From Chlorogloeopsis sp. ULAP01 (GTDB lineage Bacteria; Cyanobacteriota; Cyanobacteriia; Cyanobacteriales; Nostocaceae): a stretch of 64,000 nucleotides of DNA. Shown piece after piece: positions 25,473 to 33,656 of the stretch (positions are counted from its first letter, which is position 1; each line of letters opens with the position of its first letter). The translations under genes were made by a program, and so were the position numbers. The notes under the pieces were generated by a model. That model did no database searches and had not been told where the DNA came from. It saw only the letters and a list, made by a program, of their open reading frames with translations. Where the stretch lies: positions 62,001 to 126,000 of the forward strand of contig NZ_JAUDRH010000001.1 of the NCBI RefSeq assembly GCF_030381805.1, in the 5' to 3' direction.

Positions 25473-26399
25473 TTAAACTTTGGTACCTATTGCTAACCGT
25501 GCTCCCCAAAATAGAATTAAAATGGCGATCGCAAGCCAGTCTAATCTTCTTAATCTTAATTCGTGCCACTGAACTCGATGTTCATTTGGGCTAGTGAAAC
25601 CCCGTACCATCATTGCATTAGCCATTTGTTCTGCTCGCAGTAGCAGATTTTCTAGTAATCTCTGTGCTACCAGCATCCAAACTTTTACTGCTCCTTTGAA
25701 TCCTAGTTTTTTCCAGTTAATTGCTCTTGTCATTACAGAACGAAATAAATTCTGCACTTCTTCTAACACTAGAGGTATAAACCGCAAAGACAAAGTTAAT
25801 GTTAATGTAATCTCTGTTACAGGTAACTTGAGGCGGCGCAGGGGTTGCATTAAGCTTTCTATCGCGGCTGTAATTCCCTCTGGCGCAGTTGTCAGCAGAT
25901 ACAAATTAGTGCTGTAAATGACTGTAAATAATATCGTACTGAAACTAGTTGCCAAATCTAAAGAACGGCGAGTAACTTTTATGGCTCCCTGCTCAAACAG
26001 TACATAACTGTAGTTTGATTGACGATTTGCCAGTGAAGGTTCAACAGTAGAAGTTGTGGGTTGTGATTTTTCAGTTACGACAGATTCGTTAGCTGGCAGA
26101 CGTGGTTGATATTTTATACCAAGTCCATCTGGACTAATAGCAGCGATCGCAAACACAAAAAAGCATAACATTAACAACCAGCCCATCTGTTGCCGCCAAA
26201 CTCGTCTGGGGATTCTGGCGATGAAAGTGATGAAAATCAAAACTAACACCAGTAATAGACGCCACAAATTATTGGCAAAAACGTAGGTTGTCAAAAAGCT
26301 CATTAACCAGATAAACTTAACTCGCGGATCGAGTTTATGTAACCAAGTTTGCGGTTGTTCTAAGTAAAGACCAAGTGGTAGCGATCGCAGTAAATCCAT
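25473..26399 (-). CDS. EcfT/CbiQ-like transmembrane component of an ECF transporter
   Basis: A 308-residue membrane protein related to the coupling subunit of energy-coupling-factor vitamin and metal importers. Features include the N-terminal LHKLDPRVKFIWL segment, several membrane helices, and the coupling-helix motif with AMMVRGF near residue 275, where EcfT proteins contact the ATPases. A Pro/Ser/Thr-rich insert near 105-130 is unusual. No ATPase or S component is encoded nearby, so it must share ATPases or have a different role. The ATG at 26399 is chosen over the TTG at 26411. It follows der by about 90 bp on the same strand. Confidence 0.82.
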   Translation of the reverse strand: MDLLRSLPLGLYLEQPQTWLHKLDPRVKFIWLMSFLTTYVFANNLWRLLLVLVLIFITFIARIPRRVWRQQMGWLLMLCFFVFAIAAISPDGLGIKYQPRLPANESVVTEKSQPTTSTVEPSLANRQSNYSYVLFEQGAIKVTRRSLDLATSFSTILFTVIYSTNLYLLTTAPEGITAAIESLMQPLRRLKLPVTEITLTLTLSLRFIPLVLEEVQNLFRSVMTRAINWKKLGFKGAVKVWMLVAQRLLENLLLRAEQMANAMMVRGFTSPNEHRVQWHELRLRRLDWLAIAILILFWGARLAIGTKV

Positions 26400-26489
26400 A
26401 TAATAAGGCAAAAGTTAAAAGACGAAAGGCAAAAGACAAAAGGCAAAAATTTCTTCTTTCTCCTTTTTTACTTTTGACCTTTTACTTTA

Positions 26490-27851
26490 TTACACTCGTG
26501 TAGCTCTGTTGACATTAGCACTTTCTACATCACGAGCTTTTTTACTCCGCCAGAAAAAACGAATAGGGGTACCCTTGAATCCTAATTGTTGGCGGAATTG
26601 TCGCTCAATGTAGCGGCGGTAATTGTCGTTAAAGCGTTTAGCATCATTCACAAACAATGCGATCGTCGGTGGTTGGGTGCTTACTTGTGTACCATAATAA
26701 ACTTTGCCTTGTTTTCCACTACGACTAACTGGCGGAGAATGCCAGCGAACAGCTTCTTCCAAAACTTCGTTAATTACTGAGGTACTTACCCTACGCTTGT
26801 GTTCTTCAGCAGATTTAGTTACTAACTCCAAAATCTTTTCTACCCTTTGTCCAGTCAAAGCGCTGACAAATATGGTTTCTGCCCATTCACTAAAATGCAA
26901 CCGTTCTTGCAGGTGTTTTTCGTAATCGTAAATCGTGTAAGAATCTTTTTCTACTGCATCCCATTTGTTGACGACAAGAACACAGGCTCTACCTTCTTCG
27001 ATAATCCTGCTAGCTAATTTTTGATCTTGCTCTGTAACACCATCAAGGGCATCTATCACCAACAAAACCACATCAGCACGGCGAATTGCTTTAAAGGCAC
27101 GGTTGATACTAAAGAATTCAGTGCCGTATTCAACGTTTTTCTTCTTGCGAATTCCTGCTGTATCAATCAAACGGTAAGTTTGTTCATTGTGTTCAATTAT
27201 GGTATCAATAGCATCACGCGTAGTACCAGAAATTGGACTGACAATTGCTCTTTGTTCCCCAACTAAGGCATTCAATAAGCTAGATTTACCGACATTTGGG
27301 CGTCCTACAATTGCCACGTTAATTTCATCGACTTCCGGAATTTCTGTTGTTAGTGGTAAATACGTAATTAATACATCAAGTAAATCACCCGTACCACTCC
27401 CATGAATGGCTGAAATAGGATAAGGTTCACTTAATCCCAAATTCCAAAATTCAGCAGCTTGAATTAAACCTTGTTCTGGAGATTCACATTTATTGACAGC
27501 CAACAGCACGGGTACAGGTTGTTGACGCAACCATTCCGCAATTTCTTCATCAGCTACTGTTGGCCCTGTAATTCCATCTACAACAAAAATAGCAGCACTG
27601 GCTTCTTTTAGCGCAGCCATCGCCTGTTGGCGAATCAGTGGTAAAAACTCGGTGTCATCATTAAATACTAAACCACCAGTATCCACAACCATAAACTCGC
27701 GATCGCGCCAAAAGGAAGGTAAATAAGTGCGATCGCGCGTCACACCTGGTTCATCGTGAACAATCGCAGATTGCTCTCCAGCAAGGCGATTTACAAAAGT
27801 AGATTTACCTACATTTGGGCGACCAATAATAGCAACAATAGGAAGTTTCAT
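26490..27851 (-). CDS. der: GTPase Der (EngA), ribosome assembly
   Basis: An essential double GTPase required for maturation of the 50S ribosomal subunit. The 453-residue protein has two G domains in tandem, each with its P-loop (GRPNVGKS), DTGG or DTAG switch, and NKCE or NKWD base-recognition motif, then a C-terminal KH-like domain (about 350-440) ending in a basic tail. I start at the ATG at 27851 (MKLPIVAIIGRPN), as in other Der proteins; the longer frame from 27875 adds eight residues. It is upstream of the EcfT-like gene and may be cotranscribed with it. Confidence 0.96.
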   Translation of the reverse strand: MKLPIVAIIGRPNVGKSTFVNRLAGEQSAIVHDEPGVTRDRTYLPSFWRDREFMVVDTGGLVFNDDTEFLPLIRQQAMAALKEASAAIFVVDGITGPTVADEEIAEWLRQQPVPVLLAVNKCESPEQGLIQAAEFWNLGLSEPYPISAIHGSGTGDLLDVLITYLPLTTEIPEVDEINVAIVGRPNVGKSSLLNALVGEQRAIVSPISGTTRDAIDTIIEHNEQTYRLIDTAGIRKKKNVEYGTEFFSINRAFKAIRRADVVLLVIDALDGVTEQDQKLASRIIEEGRACVLVVNKWDAVEKDSYTIYDYEKHLQERLHFSEWAETIFVSALTGQRVEKILELVTKSAEEHKRRVSTSVINEVLEEAVRWHSPPVSRSGKQGKVYYGTQVSTQPPTIALFVNDAKRFNDNYRRYIERQFRQQLGFKGTPIRFFWRSKKARDVESANVNRATRV

Positions 27852-28158
27852 AAATTTAGATGCAGAATGCTGCAAATTTTTATTGTAACTAGATCAGGTA
27901 GGGATTAGGGACTAAAGGCTAGGGGCTAGAGGCAAGCAAGAACGCGAATTAAGATTCTCTTTCTCTTTGTGTCCCCATGTCCCCGCGTCTTGATGTCCTC
28001 TTCTTCCCAATTACCACTCATTTGTCCTCAAAGAACAGACTTTTCATCGAAAATCTTCAATTATTTATTTAGCTGGCGATCGCTACAATGAGAGCCAGTT
28101 CAATAGATATAAACATTCAAACGAGAATCTCGCAATCACAAGGAACGGAGATTGGGCT
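27852..28158. other. Divergent intergenic region, der / metallophosphoesterase
   Basis: Contains a purine-rich run with AGGGATTAGGGACTAAAGGC-like short repeats (27900-27935), a pyrimidine-rich stretch after it, and one HIP1 site. It must hold promoters for both divergent genes. No other feature is visible. Confidence 0.45.
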
Positions 28159-29016
28159 TTGAGAAAAAGTCAACGGCTAAGAAAAGCCCGCAAATTAGCC
28201 TTTAGATTTGTCAGAGTCTCTTTTTTGTTGGGCTTTTGTGCTTTGTTGTATGCTTGCTTAATTGAACCAAACTGGCTTGAAATTAATTCCTTGCATTTAA
28301 ATTTACCACACCTAGCATCGGAATTTAATGGTTATCGAATTGTACAAATTAGTGATATTCACACAGACAAATGGACTACTTCAAAGCGTTTAAATCGAAT
28401 TTTTCGCCTCGTTAACCAACAAAAACCAGATTTAGTGGTGATTACAGGAGACTTAGTCAGCCGTAATTCCCAAGCATTTATTCCCAATCTCAAGGCTGCT
28501 TTGGCACAACTTACACCTAGCGATAAAACAGTAGCAATATTCGGAAATCATGACTATGAAGCAGATCCACAAGCTATTAACCAAGCCCTAAAACAAACTG
28601 GTATAACCACACTTCATAATGCTGTTTATACCCTACGCCAGGGCAATGCCATGTTGCATATTGCTGGGGTAGAAGATGTATGCCTGGGTAAAGAGCGCTT
28701 GGATTTGGTACTGAAGCAATTACCTAGCAATGGGGCGGCGATTCTATTGGCACATGAACCAGACTTTGCTGATAGGAGTGCTGTCACAGGTAGGTTTGAT
28801 TTGCAACTATCTGGACACTCTCACGCCGGGCAAGTTCGCCTGCCTTTCCTTAAGCCACTTATCCTTCCCAACTTGGCACATAAGTATTACTCAGGATGCT
28901 ATTTAGTTAGAAATATGCTTCTGTATACTAACAAGGGCATTGGAATGACTGGATTGCATCTGCGATTTGGTTCACGTCCAGAGATTACCGTGTTGACTTT
29001 GGTTGCAACTGGTTAA
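28159..29016 (+). CDS. YkuE-like metallophosphoesterase
   Basis: A 285-residue calcineurin-type phosphoesterase, probably tethered to the membrane by the hydrophobic segment at about 18-36. All five metal-site blocks are seen: DIH (Asp66, His68), GD at 97-98, GNHD at 129-132, the AHEP histidine, and GHSHAG near the C-terminus. YkuE-type enzymes have been linked to cell-envelope phosphodiesters or UDP-diacylglucosamine-like substrates; specificity here is open. The start is TTG 28159, preceded by GGAG at 28147-28150; no ATG lies near the family's usual N-terminus. Confidence 0.87.
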   Translation: MRKSQRLRKARKLAFRFVRVSFLLGFCALLYACLIEPNWLEINSLHLNLPHLASEFNGYRIVQISDIHTDKWTTSKRLNRIFRLVNQQKPDLVVITGDLVSRNSQAFIPNLKAALAQLTPSDKTVAIFGNHDYEADPQAINQALKQTGITTLHNAVYTLRQGNAMLHIAGVEDVCLGKERLDLVLKQLPSNGAAILLAHEPDFADRSAVTGRFDLQLSGHSHAGQVRLPFLKPLILPNLAHKYYSGCYLVRNMLLYTNKGIGMTGLHLRFGSRPEITVLTLVATG

Positions 29017-29144
29017 TCATCTAGATGCTATTGAAATTAGCAAATAGTGGTACTTGGTCACTTTTTCATTACGCATTGGTACAGTAAAAGTATCGCAGTA
29101 AGTAGCTCTTGTATTCTAGAAGAGTGATTAAGAGGAAACAGGCA

Positions 29145-29298
29145 ATGACAATCACTATCCAAGCAATTTAATGAACAAGGGGTACTTCGACTCACGGAAC
29201 CCATATTGCTAGAGGAAGGTACTCGTGTTGAAGTAATTGTTCTTACCAATTTTCTGATAAAAACTGGAGTTTTACGGACTGTTCCAGCCAGGCTGTGA
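29145..29298 (+). pseudogene. Broken DUF104 (AF2212-like) antitoxin gene
   Basis: From ATG 29145 the frame reads MTITIQAI and then hits TAA at 29169. One base further on the sequence continues as EQGVLRLTEPILLEEG and TRVEVIVL, which with the first part is the typical N-terminus of a DUF104 antitoxin. An extra A near 29170 (TAATGAA where TATGAA is expected) explains the break. The frame then runs to a TGA at 29296. Partners of such antitoxins are PIN-domain nucleases, and a PIN-like stub follows directly. Found by reading across the stop. Confidence 0.72.
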
Positions 29299-29378
29299 TT
29301 CAAAAACTTAAGTTAACTCAGGCTTTTGGATTTGATCATCACTTCCGTCAATTCGGTTCTGTTAACGTTGTACCGTGA
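29295..29378 (+). pseudogene. C-terminal stub of a PIN-domain toxin (VapC-like)
   Basis: Translating from 29295 gives 27 residues to a TGA at 29376, including LTQAFGFDHHFRQFG and SVNVVP, which resemble the end of VapC-like PIN nucleases, where a conserved Asp precedes His-Phe. The first 100 or so codons are missing. Together with the broken antitoxin this is the remains of one toxin-antitoxin pair that lost most of its toxin by deletion. Confidence 0.62.
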
Positions 29379-29406
29379 GTAGGCGATCGCCTTTCATGAC
29401 CCTACT

Positions 29407-29721
29407 TCAAGCCGTTGTTTCAGAATTATTGAACTGTACAATAGTTTTTAATTCCGCTTCTTCTTCCTTCAGAACACGGTAAAGTTCCCAGTTCTGTTGG
29501 AGGTTTAACCAAAACTCTGAACTATTCCCAAAAAATTTTGCTAACCGTAGTGCTGTACTAGGCGTAATACCCCGCTTTTGATTTACAACCTCATTAATTC
29601 GCTGATAAGGAACGTGAATTGCATCTGCAAGTTCTCGCTGTGATATTCCCATTGGCTCTAGGAAATCTTTGAGTAATATTTCGCCAGGATGTGAGGGAGG
29701 CCTATTTTTTGGAACTCTCAT
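29407..29721 (-). CDS. higA: HigA-type antitoxin (XRE helix-turn-helix)
   Basis: A 104-residue DNA-binding antitoxin. It opens with RPPSHPGEILLKDFLEP, the HigA signature, then the helix-turn-helix (ISQRELADAIHVPYQRINEVV, about 26-46) and the SSEFWLNLQQNWEL segment near 68-81. All parts look intact. HigA normally neutralises HigB, an mRNA-cutting RelE-family toxin, and represses its own operon. The higB frame directly upstream (14 bp away) is dead, so higA survives as an orphan antitoxin and may persist as an anti-addiction or regulatory protein. A palindromic operator candidate lies at 30030-30060. Confidence 0.9.
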   Translation of the reverse strand: MRVPKNRPPSHPGEILLKDFLEPMGISQRELADAIHVPYQRINEVVNQKRGITPSTALRLAKFFGNSSEFWLNLQQNWELYRVLKEEEAELKTIVQFNNSETTA

Positions 29722-29735
29722 CTGTTGGTAATCTC

Positions 29736-30028
29736 CTAATGGTAGTCTACTATTTCAACTTCTGATGCTCCTTCGGGTGTCCATGTAAAGCAAATCCGAT
29801 ATTGATCGTTAATCCAAATACTATGCTGACCCTTGCGATCGCTTTTTAAAGCTTCTAACCTATTACCTGGGGAACTTTCACATCATCTAACGAGAACGCT
29901 GCATTGAGTTAATCTAATTTTCTCTAGGCAACTTCCCAACAGTTTATAGGACAACGTTTTCGAGCTTCCTTTGAGTCATTACCATCAAAAATGTCTTCAG
30001 TTGCTTTGTCCTTAAACGATACTATCAT
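29736..30028 (-). pseudogene. higB: higB toxin pseudogene (two stops, one frameshift)
   Basis: Reading the minus strand from ATG 30028 gives MIVSFKDKATEDIFDG, then NDSKEARKRCP up to a TAG, then a TAA six codons later, then AAFSLDDVKVP. There a single base is missing (GTTCCCCAGG), after which another frame gives PGNRLEALKSDRKGQ, then HSIWINDQYRICFTW and EVEIVDYH, stopping at 29736. These pieces make up a complete HigB (RelE/ParE fold) in the right order. The toxin is therefore inactivated by two nonsense changes and one frameshift while its antitoxin is intact. Confidence 0.85.
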
Positions 30029-30029
30029 A

Positions 30030-30060
30030 GCTAGCATGATGACACGGTTATCATGCTAGC
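30030..30060. promoter_or_regulatory. Perfect 11-bp inverted repeat, likely HigA operator
   Basis: GCTAGCATGAT (30030-30040) and ATCATGCTAGC (30050-30060) are perfect inverted arms with a 9-bp centre, ending 2 bp before the higB start codon. Position and symmetry fit the autoregulatory operator of a higBA operon. There is no T-run, so it is unlikely to be a terminator. Confidence 0.6.
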
Positions 30061-30194
30061 AAAAAATAAACTATAAATCTTAAGCGATCGCACTACACTT
30101 AGTACAGCAAGTATCTGGAATCAAACTAGGGTAAGCACTTACACTTGCTGAGGTTCGTGATATCCTTTTTCAGGATAGAAGAAAAAACTAAAAA

Positions 30195-30542
30195 ATGGCG
30201 AAAGATACAGATTTACAACACTGTATAGAAATACTCAAAATTAAAGTACCATCTGCACAACGAGAAGAATACATTCAAAAAGATGCAGAAATTTGGACAG
30301 CAGCACTAAGTAATTATCCTGGCTTTCTTGGCAAGCAAGTTTGGCTTAACCCCAAAGATTCTACAGAGGTAATTTTGGTAATTCACTGGGAAAGCCGCGA
30401 GCATTGGAAAGCTATTTCACTAGCTGAACTAGAAGCTATAGAACAAAAATTTAACCAAGAACTGGGATTTAACAGTGAGATATTAGAGGTATGTGAGTAT
30501 CATGTACATAAATTTACTTCAGAAGTCAAATCAAATCCTTAA
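30195..30542 (+). CDS. TIGR03792 family protein (ABM-like ferredoxin fold)
   Basis: A 115-residue soluble protein of the cyanobacterial TIGR03792 family, related to antibiotic-biosynthesis-monooxygenase-like alpha/beta barrels. The pattern is a strand with IEILKIKVPS, a helix with REEYIQKDAEIW, the strand GFLGKQVWLNP, EVILVIHWESREHWK, and a last helix/strand. Function is unknown; related small proteins act as monooxygenases or simply dimerise. ATG 30195 is used. It precedes chlI by 110 bp on the same strand. Confidence 0.8.
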   Translation: MAKDTDLQHCIEILKIKVPSAQREEYIQKDAEIWTAALSNYPGFLGKQVWLNPKDSTEVILVIHWESREHWKAISLAELEAIEQKFNQELGFNSEILEVCEYHVHKFTSEVKSNP

Positions 30543-30653
30543 TATTTTGAGTTTCTCTGCCCCAGTCTCACCTTCTTTAGTTTCTACTCCCTACACCCGA
30601 CCTATGGCACAATAAGAAACTGTAATAAGAAGAATATAGATAAAGGTAATTTA

Positions 30654-31775
30654 GTGAGTCCTACTGCTGTTGCTACCGCTGCTGCGCGTCGCGTGGTATT
30701 TCCTTTTACGGCAATTGTCGGCCAGTCAGAAATGAAACTGGCTCTAATATTGAACGTGATTGACCCTAAAATTGGTGGTGTTATGATTATGGGCGATCGC
30801 GGTACTGGTAAATCTACAACCATCCGGGCATTGGCTGACTTATTGCCAGAAATCCCTGTAGTTGCTAACGATCCCTTCAACAGCCACCCCAGCGATCCCG
30901 ATTTGATGGGCGATGAAATCCGTCAAAAATTAGAAAACGGAGAGGATATTCCCGTTGTTCAGAAAAAAGTTCAAATGGTTGATTTACCATTGGGTGCTAC
31001 AGAAGATAGGGTTTGCGGCACTATTGATATTGAAAAAGCTTTATCTGAAGGTGTGAAAGCCTTTGAACCGGGACTTTTGGCTAAAGCAAATCGGGGTATT
31101 CTTTATGTGGATGAAGTTAACCTACTTGATGATCACTTGGTAGATGTACTGTTAGACTCTGCCGCTAGTGGTTGGAACACAGTAGAGCGAGAAGGTATTT
31201 CCATCCGTCACCCAGCACGCTTCGTGCTCGTCGGCTCCGGTAACCCAGAAGAAGGCGAACTTCGTCCACAGTTACTCGATCGCTTTGGAATGCACGCGGA
31301 AATCCATACAGTCAAAGAACCTACTTTGCGAGTGCAAATTGTCGAACAAAGGGCAGAATTTGACCAAAATCCCCCAGAATTTCTAGAAAAATACAAATCA
31401 CAGCAAGAGGAACTGCAACAACGCATTATCAATGCCCAAGAACTTTTGCCCTCGGTTAATATTGACTATGACTTGCGGGTGAAGATTTCCGAAGTTTGTT
31501 CTGAATTAGATGTAGATGGTTTGCGGGGTGACATTGTTAGCAATCGTGCTGCCAAAGCTTTAACAGCCTTTGAAGGGCGCACCGAAGTTACAGTTGATGA
31601 TATTCGCCGCGTCATCACTCTGTGTTTGCGTCACAGATTGCGCAAAGATCCCTTAGAGTCAATCGATTCTGGTTATAAGGTAGAAAAAGCTTTCGCACGT
31701 GTATTTGGTGTAGAATTACCAGAAAACTCTGTCGAAACTAATGGTACAAGTCAAATTAAAACTGGTGTTCGTTAA
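30654..31775 (+). CDS. chlI: Magnesium chelatase ATPase subunit ChlI
   Basis: The AAA+ motor subunit of magnesium chelatase (ChlI-ChlD-ChlH), which inserts Mg2+ into protoporphyrin IX at the first committed step of chlorophyll synthesis. The 373-residue protein has Walker A GDRGTGKST at 47-55, the ChlI-typical insert after it, Walker B ILYVDEVNLL near 143-152, and a sensor/arginine-finger region with GSGNPEEGELRPQLLDRFG. The start is GTG 30654, giving the usual N-terminus (SPTA...RRVVFPFTAIVGQ). No other chelatase gene is adjacent, as is usual in cyanobacteria. Confidence 0.97.
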   Translation: MSPTAVATAAARRVVFPFTAIVGQSEMKLALILNVIDPKIGGVMIMGDRGTGKSTTIRALADLLPEIPVVANDPFNSHPSDPDLMGDEIRQKLENGEDIPVVQKKVQMVDLPLGATEDRVCGTIDIEKALSEGVKAFEPGLLAKANRGILYVDEVNLLDDHLVDVLLDSAASGWNTVEREGISIRHPARFVLVGSGNPEEGELRPQLLDRFGMHAEIHTVKEPTLRVQIVEQRAEFDQNPPEFLEKYKSQQEELQQRIINAQELLPSVNIDYDLRVKISEVCSELDVDGLRGDIVSNRAAKALTAFEGRTEVTVDDIRRVITLCLRHRLRKDPLESIDSGYKVEKAFARVFGVELPENSVETNGTSQIKTGVR

Positions 31776-31969
31776 TTTGGTAGTTATCAGTGGCTAATGG
31801 CTAATAATTAATGAATCATTGTTTTTAACAAACAATCCACTACTAACCAGTAACTACTGTACAAGCGGGTTTAAACAATAATCTTCTAAAATGACGAAAT
31901 ATCTATAACAAACCCGCTACTACTAACTACCATCTACCAACTACTAACTACTAAATTGGTGGACTTGTT

Positions 31970-32260
31970 ATGAGAAGTTGGCGCTTTTGGTTAACTACCC
32001 TAATTTTATCTAGCCAATACAACCCACCCCGGTTTGTAGAACTGTTAATGTTGACGCTAGCAATTGTCATGCTGGCAATCTCTACTGTTCTACCAGCACA
32101 AGAACCTTATATGGTATTGGGCTTGAGTTTTGTGGTTGGTGCATCAATTTCTATCTTAGTCAGGGAAGCGATCGCTCCTTCTCCTCAAACACGCATTACC
32201 CAACTTACAGCCATACTATTGCTGATCGTCAGTATTTATGGTTTTGTTGATGTACTTTAA
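31970..32260 (+). CDS. Small cyanobacterial membrane protein
   Basis: A 96-residue protein with three predicted membrane helices (about 22-42, 47-65 and 76-95) and a short amphipathic N-terminus with RSWRFWLTTLILSSQYNPPRF. I do not recognise a named family; such small hydrophobic proteins near chlI are seen in cyanobacteria, but no role is established to my knowledge. ATG 31970 follows a region of repeated CTACTAACTAC-like words. It is convergent with the nucleotidyltransferase gene, separated by only a few bases. Confidence 0.6.
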   Translation: MRSWRFWLTTLILSSQYNPPRFVELLMLTLAIVMLAISTVLPAQEPYMVLGLSFVVGASISILVREAIAPSPQTRITQLTAILLLIVSIYGFVDVL

Positions 32261-32263
32261 AGG

Positions 32264-33385
32264 TTACAGGTTACAGTTTTCTTCATACCCTATCCCCTTC
32301 CACCCTTGCATTTCTACCAACTCTATACACAGTTCATTAATTCGCCCCAAATCGGGTTTTGGAGATAGAGTTGATTCTTCATATACTTTTTCCATTTCAG
32401 CCATCAAATCCTCTGCCATTTTCATCACCTGCTCATAAGAATAATCACCCTTAAGAATTGCTTTTAAATCATCAACATCACCAGCTATTCTTCTGTCTAC
32501 AATTAATTCTCCTGTTTGTAAGATTTCTAGCCCACTGCGTAGTAGTCTAATGCAGTGCATCCCGTGTTTGAGATCAAAACCAGATTTTCTTTCCATTTCT
32601 GCTCTAGCAGGATTTCTATTTTCTTGCCACGACAAATAAGCTTTCCATTCTCGTAAAGCAATTTGATAGCTTTGACTTTTCTGAAGCAGACGAATAAAAT
32701 CTTTACGGCTATGGGTTAAATTTTGAGTATATTCTAAAGTTTCATCAGGCAAAGTATATTGTTTCAATACAGCTTTGAAATCAATATCTGCTATCAATAA
32801 TTTATATAATTGTTCTGCTTCTTCTAAAAACTCAATTTTGCCTCTAATTAAATTATAAAGATATTCCAAAAAAGCATTTAACTCTTCTTTACTTAATGGT
32901 GGTTCATCTTCTATACCAAAATCAGACGGAATTGGTTTCTTTTGCGGTGGATTTAACAACCACTTCCGATGAGTTTCCATTTTTTTTATTTGGGCAAAGG
33001 CATAACCAGAGTAAGTATGTTTGACTTTCTTACTCAAGAATAAATTTTTATTTTTAATTAAATACTGTCCTACTAATGTTAATACAGGATATTGATTTAA
33101 CCACAGTAATTCTAAAACATTAGGATTTGCTCCAGCTAAAAGTTGGAGAAGTTTCCTTAATTCGTAAATAACTGTATCTTTATTTCCATCTAAAAAAGAA
33201 AATATTCCTGGCTCATCCCAACCACTATCCTTTTGCTCAATATTATCAAATCCCAAGTAAAATCTTTTAGGTGCGATAAATACTCCTCGATAGTCGTAGT
33301 CTGAATCTGGACGATTTAAGCCATAGCCATGACTGCCTGCTAAACCAAGTAAAATAGTTCTTTGCTCAACTTCAATTCTTTTCAT
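32264..33385 (-). CDS. Predicted nucleotidyltransferase (YcgL-like, DNA polymerase beta superfamily)
   Basis: A 373-residue protein whose N-terminus carries the nucleotidyltransferase signature GS-x2-Y-G (17-22) and S-D-x-D (28-31) followed by YRG, with the remaining part all-helical. This matches COG3541-type predicted nucleotidyltransferases, also present in phages, with unknown substrates. Asp29 and Asp31 could bind Mg2+. The long helical C-terminal region (about 120-370) probably binds the acceptor. It is not next to a HEPN gene, so a MntA/HepT toxin-antitoxin reading is not favoured. Start ATG 33385. Confidence 0.8.
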   Translation of the reverse strand: MKRIEVEQRTILLGLAGSHGYGLNRPDSDYDYRGVFIAPKRFYLGFDNIEQKDSGWDEPGIFSFLDGNKDTVIYELRKLLQLLAGANPNVLELLWLNQYPVLTLVGQYLIKNKNLFLSKKVKHTYSGYAFAQIKKMETHRKWLLNPPQKKPIPSDFGIEDEPPLSKEELNAFLEYLYNLIRGKIEFLEEAEQLYKLLIADIDFKAVLKQYTLPDETLEYTQNLTHSRKDFIRLLQKSQSYQIALREWKAYLSWQENRNPARAEMERKSGFDLKHGMHCIRLLRSGLEILQTGELIVDRRIAGDVDDLKAILKGDYSYEQVMKMAEDLMAEMEKVYEESTLSPKPDLGRINELCIELVEMQGWKGIGYEENCNL

Positions 33386-33463
33386 TAAATTTTAAGTAAT
33401 AGATCACAGATTTTGTCTATAGGGCGACTATTTATGATGTAATTGTTAAGCCTACCCACAGAA

Positions 33464-33634
33464 ATGGATATCATTGTCAATTATCCTCAGTTACGCCCTA
33501 TTGAGCAGTTTGCTCTTTACTGTTTACCAGAGATGGTTCCATTTTACGAGCGCTAGGGTTTCACTACTGATGTCGGTGAACTTCGCTTAATGTGCCGCCA
33601 TCATCAATTTCATAGTGATGAAAGTAAATCATAA
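33464..33634 (+). pseudogene. C-terminal relic of a GNAT acetyltransferase
   Basis: From ATG 33464 the frame gives 30 codons ending PEMVPFYER, then TAG at 33554, then GFTTDVGELRLMCR and on to a TAA at 33632. Joined across the stop, FYER-GF-TTDVGE is the classic last strand-helix of a GNAT N-acetyltransferase. The acetyl-CoA-binding R-G-x-G loop and everything before it are missing. An old deletion plus a nonsense change fits best. Confidence 0.6.
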
Positions 33635-33656
33635 AAAATCAGCAACACAAATTCTT

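Noticed and set aside
29058..29303. 81-codon minus-strand ORF after the metallophosphoesterase
   Set aside because: It is the complement of the broken DUF104 antitoxin/PIN relic and has no features of its own.
32264..33385. MntA/HepT-type toxin-antitoxin reading of the nucleotidyltransferase
   Set aside because: The protein is 373 residues, not a minimal MNT, and no HEPN gene is next to it.
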